NCBI RefSeq assembly: GCF_014171595.1
Contig: NZ_CP050451.1
Span: 1,612,001 to 1,676,000 of the forward strand
Direction: 5' to 3'
DNA from: Massilia sp. Se16.2.3
GTDB lineage: Bacteria; Pseudomonadota; Gammaproteobacteria; Burkholderiales; Burkholderiaceae_D
DNA length: 64,000 nucleotides
The notes below the pieces were generated by a model, which searched no databases, was not told where the DNA came from, and saw only the letters and a program-made list of their open reading frames with translations. This document shows positions 57,366 through 64,000 of the stretch, in pieces; within the stretch, counting starts at the first letter, position 1, and each line of letters begins with the position of its first letter. A program made the translations under genes and the position numbers.

Positions 57366-57758
57366 CTAGGTCAATGGTGCAGGGCGATCCTGCGCAACTG
57401 GCACATCGGTAAACGTCTTGTTGACGATTTTCCACTGTCCTTCCTGCCGGACGAAGCTCAGGTAGTCGATGTAATGGAAATCGAACATCGGGCAATGAAC
57501 TTTCGCAAAAGCGATCTCGCCTGTAATCTCGATGTGGAGCGGCTTCATCGCGAATGCCTGCCCGAGCGAGGCGGGCGATGCGCGTCCTGCGACCACGGCG
57601 AGATAATCGTCCAGCGGCCGGAAATAAGCTTGTCCGCGCACTTCGGCAAACAGCTGCGCACGGGGATCGAAGACCGAGCGCAGGAGCCCGATGTCTCCGT
57701 GGTACACGCCGCGGCAATAGGCGTCGATGGCTGCAAGGACTTCGTCGTGCTGGTGCAT
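57366..57758 (-). CDS. SnoaL/NTF2-like family protein
   Basis: 130 residues from the ATG at 57758. MHQHDEVLAAIDAYCRGVYHGDIGLLRSVFDPRAQLF and the C-terminal half (FAKVHCPMFDFHYIDYLSFVRQEGQWKIVNKTF) fit the NTF2-like fold of the putative lumazine-binding family. A function beyond small-ligand binding cannot be assigned. An in-frame extension of 20 codons upstream is rejected as it lacks similarity and the ATG at 57758 has a purine-rich site before it. Confidence 0.8.
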   Translation of the reverse strand: MHQHDEVLAAIDAYCRGVYHGDIGLLRSVFDPRAQLFAEVRGQAYFRPLDDYLAVVAGRASPASLGQAFAMKPLHIEITGEIAFAKVHCPMFDFHYIDYLSFVRQEGQWKIVNKTFTDVPVAQDRPAPLT

Positions 57759-57836
57759 GGCATTCCTCCTTCTGCAAAAAGCGCGCCGCTCAGGCGCAGG
57801 TTCGATAGTCGTCGGCACTGCTGCGGCGCTGCTCAG

Positions 57837-57937
57837 GAGCGCCTGACAAAACCGTTATGGCCGCGTTGCGGCTCCTGGCCGTACAGATGTACTGTCTTCG
57901 TCGCCGCGCCTTGCTCTGACGATTTTGTCAGGTGCTC
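57837..57937. repeat. 101-bp structured intergenic repeat, copy B
   Basis: Second copy of the element at 26841-26941, same length, same order, 90 of 101 bases identical. The inverted arms GAGCGCCTGACAAAACCG and its near-complement at the right end are kept. The A-T pair formed by positions 9 and 93 in copy A is a G-C pair here, so pairing is retained. It lies between the NTF2-like gene and the gatB terminator. Confidence 0.9.
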
Positions 57938-57991
57938 CAGGGCTCGGTGGTCTCAGCGGGCGGTGGATGCATGCCGGGCGCATGAAGGCCG

Positions 57992-58020
57992 AAAAAAAAC
58001 CGGAGCGAGCTCCGGTTTTT
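57992..58020 (-). terminator. Terminator of gatCAB
   Basis: AACCGGAG, loop CGA, GCTCCGGTT with T runs in both directions. It lies 17 bp after the gatB stop. Confidence 0.9.
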
Positions 58021-58037
58021 CATGCGTGCAGCTCGCT

Positions 58038-59498
58038 TCAGCCCGCCAGCTTCTTCTTCAGCAGCTCCGTCACCTGCGCCGGATTGGCCTTGCCTTTCGA
58101 GGCCTTCATGGCCTGGCCGATCAGCGCGTTGATCGCCGCTTCCTTGCCGGCGCGGTACTGCTCGACCGATTTCGCGTTCGCCGCCAGCACCTCGTCGACG
58201 ATCGCTTCCAGGGCGCCCGTGTCCGAAATCTGCTTCAGCCCTTTTTGCTCGATGACGGTGTCGGCCAGGTTGTCGTCGAGCGATTTGGCTTCCCACATCG
58301 CCGCGAACACTTCCTTGCCGGCCTTGTTCGAGATCGTGCCGTCGGCGATGCGCTGGATGAGCAGGGCCAGCTGCGACGCCTGCACCGGCGCTTCACTGAC
58401 GTCGACGCCTTCGCGGTTCAGGGTCGACGAGACGTCGCCCATCATCCAGTTCGCCACTGCTTTCGCGTTCGCTTTGCCGGCTTTCTCCACCACGGCTTCG
58501 TAGTAGGTCGCCATCGCCTGGGAAGAGGTCAGGATCAGGCTATCGTATTCCGGCAGGCCGTACTCGCCGGTGAAGCGTGCACGCATGGCGCCCGGCAGTT
58601 CCGGCATCGACGCACGCACGCGCTCGATCCAGTCTTCCGAGATCGTCAAGGGCGGCAAGTCCGGGTCGGGGAAGTAGCGATAGTCCTGCGCGTCCTCTTT
58701 CGAGCGCATGGCGCGGGTTTCCTTCTTGTCCGGGTCCCACAGGCGCGTGGCCTGCTGGACCTTGCCGCCGTCCTCGATCAGTTCGATCTGGCGGCGCACT
58801 TCGTAGTGGATCGCCTCTTCCATGAAGCGGAAGGAGTTCAGGTTCTTGATCTCGCAGCGGGTGCCGAATTCCTTCTGGCCCATCGGCCGCACCGAAACGT
58901 TGACGTCGCAGCGGAAGGAGCCTTCCTGCATGTTGCCGTCGCAGACGCCCAGCCACATCACCAGGCCGTGCAGGGCTTTTGCGTAGGCGACCGCTTCGGC
59001 GGCGCTGCGCATCTCCGGCTCCGAGACGATTTCCAGCAGCGGCGTGCCGGCGCGGTTCAGGTCGATGCCGGTCATGCCTGCATAGTCCTCGTGCAGCGAT
59101 TTGCCGGCGTCTTCCTCGAGGTGGGCGCGGGTCAGGTTGACGGTTTTCGTCTCGAGTTTCCCATCCTTCTCGTAGCCGAAGGTGATCGTGCCGCCCTGGA
59201 CCACGGGGTCTTCGAACTGGCTGATCTGGTAGCCCTTGGGCAGGTCGGGATAAAAGTAGTTCTTGCGCGCGAAGACGGAATGCGGGGCGATTTTCGCACC
59301 GACCGCCAGGCCGAAGCGGATCGCGCGCTCGACGGCGCCCTTGTTCATCACGGGCAGCACGCCCGGCAGGGCCAGGTCCACGGGACTGGCCTGCGTGTTC
59401 GGCGCGGCGCCGAACTGGATCGCGCTGCCGCTGAAGATTTTCGAATTGGTCGTGAGCTGGACGTGGTTCTCAAGACCGATGACGACTTCCCATTGCAT
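58038..59498 (-). CDS. gatB: Aspartyl/glutamyl-tRNA(Asn/Gln) amidotransferase subunit B
   Basis: Binds the misacylated tRNA and activates the acid with ATP. 486 residues from the ATG at 59498: [21 protein letters not shown]-like [81 protein letters not shown] and [12 protein letters not shown] are diagnostic. The C-terminal YqeY-like tRNA-binding domain ends in [12 protein letters not shown]. It is 74 bp after gatA. Confidence 0.97.
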   Translation of the reverse strand: MQWEVVIGLENHVQLTTNSKIFSGSAIQFGAAPNTQASPVDLALPGVLPVMNKGAVERAIRFGLAVGAKIAPHSVFARKNYFYPDLPKGYQISQFEDPVVQGGTITFGYEKDGKLETKTVNLTRAHLEEDAGKSLHEDYAGMTGIDLNRAGTPLLEIVSEPEMRSAAEAVAYAKALHGLVMWLGVCDGNMQEGSFRCDVNVSVRPMGQKEFGTRCEIKNLNSFRFMEEAIHYEVRRQIELIEDGGKVQQATRLWDPDKKETRAMRSKEDAQDYRYFPDPDLPPLTISEDWIERVRASMPELPGAMRARFTGEYGLPEYDSLILTSSQAMATYYEAVVEKAGKANAKAVANWMMGDVSSTLNREGVDVSEAPVQASQLALLIQRIADGTISNKAGKEVFAAMWEAKSLDDNLADTVIEQKGLKQISDTGALEAIVDEVLAANAKSVEQYRAGKEAAINALIGQAMKASKGKANPAQVTELLKKKLAG

Positions 59499-59542
59499 GG
59501 TGTTCTCTCTTTGTATTCTTTGTGCAGGCGTTGGTTGAACGC

Positions 59543-59563
59543 GTAGGCGGGAAACCCGCCTAC
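59543..59563. other. Perfect 9-bp hairpin between gatA and gatB
   Basis: GTAGGCGGG, loop AAA, CCCGCCTAC. No T run follows, so it is not an obvious terminator. Its flanks resemble the short REP-like hairpins near 52.8 and 54.8 kb. Confidence 0.6.
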
Positions 59564-59572
59564 CCTGCGACC

Positions 59573-61047
59573 TTAGATGCCTTCGGGGGCGCGCTGGTGC
59601 CAGTCGGTCGCTTGCTGGTACTGGTGCGCGATGTTCAGCAGCTTCGCTTCGGCAAAATAATTGCCGATGATCTGCAGGCCGACCGGGCGCTTGGCGTTCT
59701 TGTCGCCCTGGCCGAAACCGCAAGGGATCGACATGCCGGGCAGGCCGGCCAGGCTGGTCGACAGCGTGAAGATGTCGGCCAGGTAGTTTGCCACCGGGTC
59801 GTTGGCCTTCGCGCCCAGGTCCCAGGCGACGGTCGGGGCCACCGGGCCCATGATGACGTCGCACTTGTCCGCGAACGCGGCCTGGAAGTCGTCGGCGATC
59901 AGGCGGCGGATCTTTTGCGCCTGCACGTAGTAGGCGTCGTAGTAGCCATGGCACAGCACGTAGGTGCCGACCATGATGCGGCGCTGGACCTCGCGGCCGA
60001 AACCTTCGGCGCGGGTTTTCTTGTACATGTCCTGCAGATCCTTGTACTCGCTCGCCCGGTGGCCGTAGCGCACGCCGTCGAAACGCGACAGGTTCGACGA
60101 GGCTTCGGCCGGGGCGATGATGTAGTAGGTCGGGATCGACAGGGCCGTTTTCGGCAGCGAAATATCCACCAACTGAGCGCCCAGCGCCACGAATTGATCG
60201 AGCGCGGCGCGCACGGCGCTTTCCACGTCGGCCGCCAGGCCTTCGCCGAAGTACTCGCTCGGCACGCCGATGCGCAGGCCGGTGAGCGGCTGGTGCAGGT
60301 CGCGCGTGAAGTCTTCTTTGAGGTTGCCCTGTTCCACGGTCAGGCTGGTCGAATCGCGTTCGTCATGACCGATCATCTCATTGAGCAGCAGCGCGCAATC
60401 CTCGGCGGTCTGGGCGATCGGGCCGCCCTGGTCGAGCGAGGAGGCGAACGCGATCATGCCGAAGCGGGAGACGCGGCCATAGGTCGGCTTGATGCCGGTG
60501 ACGCCGCAGAAGGCCGCCGGCTGGCGGATCGAACCGCCGGTATCGGTGGCGGTGGCGGCCGGGGCCAGGCGCGCGGCAATCGCGGCGGCGGAACCGCCCG
60601 AGGAACCGCCTGGTACGGCTTGCGTGTCCCGGGGTTCTTCACCGCACCGAAAGCCGAGTTCTCGTTCGCCGAGCCCATCGCGAATTCGTCGCAGTTCAGC
60701 TTGCCCAGCGTGACCATGCCGGCGGCGCCGAAGCGGTCGACGACGGTGGCATCGAAGGGGCTGACGTAGTTGGCCAGCATCTTCGAACCCGCAGTCGTGC
60801 GCCAGTCGCGCGTGACAAAGATATCCTTATGGGCAATCGGAATGCCGGTCAGCGGGCCGGCGCTGCCGGCGGCCAGGCGCGCGTCAGCGGCGGCAGCCTG
60901 GGCCAGCGACAGTTCCGGGTCGAGGTGCAGGAAGGCGTTGTGGCTGCTTTTCTCGATGCGGGCCAGGTAGTGACGGGTGAGTTCGGTGCTCGAGACCTGC
61001 TTCGCATGCAGTAGCGCCGACAGCTCTTTGATGGTTTTGTTGTGCAT
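59573..61047 (-). CDS. gatA: Aspartyl/glutamyl-tRNA(Asn/Gln) amidotransferase subunit A, one indel in this assembly
   Basis: The amidase subunit that makes ammonia from glutamine. The N-terminal part IAHKDIF with lysine and [19 protein letters not shown], and the C-terminal part ([20 protein letters not shown] onwards) are in different frames. Restoring CCAGG at CCGG 60629-60632 gives [21 protein letters not shown], exactly the conserved amidase signature with the catalytic serines. Corrected length is 491 residues. It is normally essential in bacteria lacking AsnRS or GlnRS, so a real frameshift is unlikely. It follows gatC by 28 bp. Confidence 0.93.
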
Positions 61048-61075
61048 GGTGCGTTTTCTGTTCGTGGATGCAGGA

Positions 61076-61375
61076 TTACTCGATGACCTTCGGTACCAGG
61101 TACAGGCCGTCCTGAGTCTTGGGCGCCGGCGCCTGGTAGGCTTCGCGGCGGTTTTCTTCCGTCACCACGTCTTCGCGCAGGCGCAGCGGCAGCGACAGGA
61201 TCGCGGCCAGCGGATGCGACAAGGGCGCAACACCTGTTGTATCGACCGCCTGCATCTGTTCGGCCAGTGCAAAGATGCCATTGAGCTCACCCAGCGCGGT
61301 TTCGGCATGGGCGTCGTCCATATCGAGCTGGGCCAGGTTGGCGATGCGTTTTACGTCTGAAAGAGTCAGGGACAT
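61076..61375 (-). CDS. gatC: Aspartyl/glutamyl-tRNA(Asn/Gln) amidotransferase subunit C
   Basis: 99 residues from the ATG at 61375: [65 protein letters not shown] and [10 protein letters not shown]. Belt-like subunit that holds GatA and GatB together. First gene of gatCAB, divergent from mreB. Confidence 0.95.
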   Translation of the reverse strand: MSLTLSDVKRIANLAQLDMDDAHAETALGELNGIFALAEQMQAVDTTGVAPLSHPLAAILSLPLRLREDVVTEENRREAYQAPAPKTQDGLYLVPKVIE

Positions 61376-62741
<1,366 letters not shown>

Positions 62742-62767
62742 GCACGACAGCCTCGCAAGCTACAGCG

Positions 62768-62804
62768 TGGGCAGGTGGACGGTGTCGAACCGTGCACCTG
62801 CCCA
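62768..62804 (+). other. Long stem-loop between mreB and mreC
   Basis: TGGGCAGGTG-G-ACGGT pairs with ACCGT-G-CACCTGCCCA across a GTCGA loop: 15 pairs with one mismatch. No T run follows. It may tune mreC expression relative to mreB by partial termination or RNA stability. Confidence 0.7.
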
Positions 62805-62843
62805 TGTGCCCATCTAACGGGCCGTCCGTCATAATCGAAAGTC

Positions 62844-64000
62844 ATGGAATACAGTCCTCCGCCGCTATTCAAACAGGGCGCCCCCGCGCGGGTGAAGGTG
62901 ACGGTGTTCGCGTTCGTGTCGCTCGCGCTGCTGCTGATCGATGCCCGCATGCACCTGCTCGGCACGGTACGCCAGGTCGCCGCCACCGTGCTCTACCCGC
63001 TGCAGATGGCCGCGCTGATGCCGCGCGATGCCATGTTCAGCATGGGCGATTACTTTTCCTCGATTTCCAGCCTGCAGAAGGAAGTGCGCGAGCTGAAGAA
63101 CCAGCAGGTCGCGCAGGCGCAGTCCATGCAGCTGGCCCAGCTCCAGATGGCGGAAAACGCCCACCTGCGGCGCCTGCTCGAGGCGCGCGAGCACCTGCCG
63201 GTGCAGTCGATCATGGGCGAGATCCTGTACGACGCGCGCGACCCGTCCACCCGCCGCATCGTGCTCGACCGCGGCACGCGCAACGGCGTGCAGCTCGGGC
63301 TGCCGGTGATCGACAATGCCGGCGTCATCGGCCAGGTCACCCGCGTATTCCCGTTCACCTCCGAAGTCACGCTGCTCACCGACCGCGACCAGGCCATTCC
63401 GGTGCAGGTGCTGCGCTCGGGCCTGCGCAGCATCGCCTATGGCCGCGGACGTTCCGGCCTGCTCGACCTGCGCTTCGTCGCGCCCGACGCCGATATCCGG
63501 TGGGCGACGTGATCGTCACCTCGGGCCTGGACGGCATGTATCCGGCCGGCCTGGCCGTGGCCAAGGTCGTGCAGGTCGAGAAAGTGGCGGCCGGTGCCTT
63601 CGGGCGCGTGACCTGCCAGCCGCTGGGCGGCGTCGACCGCAACCGCCAGCTCCTGATCGTGATGTCGCAGGCGGCACGCGCGGCGCGTCCGCAGGACCTG
63701 CCTGTGCCGCCGGCGCATGGCGCGGCGCGCCGCAACCTGCCGAAGATGGAGCCGGTACCGACACCACCGCTGGCGCCGGCGCCGCTGCCGGCGCAGGGTG
63801 CGCCGACGCAACCGGCGGCCGGCGTGCCCGCGGCGGTGCCCGCTGCCGCGCCAGCCACGGCGCCGACGACGGCACCGGCAGGTGCTGCGCCAGCGACGGC
63901 AATCGCCACGCCGGGCGCGAACACGGCGCCACGCACCGCCGCGCCGCGTGATGCGGCCCGCTTGAACGCCGCCCCCCCGCCGCGGCCACCACCCAGCCGG
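62844..64000 (+). CDS. mreC: Rod shape-determining protein MreC, one indel in this assembly and 3' end outside the window
   Basis: MEYSPPPLFKQGAPARVKVTVFAFVSLALLLIDAR begins with a short cytoplasmic part and a membrane helix. A coiled coil (EVRELKNQQVAQAQSMQLAQL) follows, then the beta-domain with LDRGTRNGVQLGLPVIDNAGVIGQV. A frameshift at CCGG 63498-63501 stops the frame after DADIRWAT. Restoring CCAGG gives ADIQVGDVIVTSGLDGMYPAGLAV, the conserved MreC motif. The corrected frame continues to the window end through a long Pro/Ala/Thr-rich tail from about residue 270. MreC is essential in rods, so a true break is unlikely. Confidence 0.93.

Noticed and set aside
56769..59546. A 925-codon open frame on the plus strand
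   Set aside because: It runs antisense through gatB and the NTF2-like gene and across DUF6624 in another frame. Its product is rich in Arg, Gly and Val as expected for a shadow of GC-rich genes and has no family motif.

Overview
The window is 64 kb of high-GC chromosome from a betaproteobacterium. The 16S rRNA, the NtrC/sigma54-linked glnK-amtB block, the gshA/gshB/ManX-type-EIIA/HPr/EI arrangement, metX-metW and the AdoCbl-dependent ribonucleotide reductase all point to Burkholderiales, most likely Oxalobacteraceae (Massilia/Telluria-like). The genus is an inference from the reading alone.

Layout. 0-2.1 kb: RNA-repair genes rtcB (5' cut by the window edge) and rtcA. 2.1-7.7 kb: a complete rRNA operon (16S, tRNA-Ile, tRNA-Ala, 23S, 5S, terminator). 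7.8-20.7 kb: a minus-strand cobalamin block. cobT-cobS-cobC lie upstream of a strong promoter and a cobalamin riboswitch, which lead btuB-btuC-cobO-cobB-cobU-cbiB-cobD-btuF-cobQ. This covers late assembly, salvage and uptake of B12, with no corrin-ring genes and no uptake ATPase in the window. 20.7-26.1 kb: a second, parallel rRNA operon whose spacer has no tRNAs. 26.4-37.7 kb: a lipoprotein/ABC ATPase/permease operon, comM, apt, an M16 peptidase, an OmpH-like protein and a PP2C-like protein. 37.7-43.4 kb: B12-dependent nrdJ, ubiK and a torF-glnK-amtB operon behind NtrC-like sites and a sigma54 promoter. 43.5-51 kb: glutathione synthesis and a partial PTS. 51-57 kb: metX-metW, an M48 protease, a pseudouridine synthase, xth and pyrE. 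57-64 kb: gatCAB and mreB-mreC (mreC runs off the end).

How the parts connect. The B12 block supplies adenosylcobalamin, which nrdJ needs. metX-metW start methionine synthesis. The PII/AmtB block senses nitrogen. gatCAB charges Asn/Gln tRNAs, and mreBC sets cell shape.

The main observation concerns the sequence itself. Many genes, including normally essential gatA and mreC, are split by single-base frameshifts. Eleven of these frameshifts are repaired by restoring one base so that the site reads CCWGG (ten times CCGG, once CACTGG). The second rRNA operon also differs from the first by at least seven W-to-C/G changes inside CCWGG. This looks like residual base-calling error at a methylated CCWGG motif in a long-read assembly. 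The split genes are therefore annotated here as intact genes with assembly errors, not as pseudogenes. A second notable item is a 101-bp structured repeat present twice (26.84 and 57.84 kb), with paired changes in its arms.
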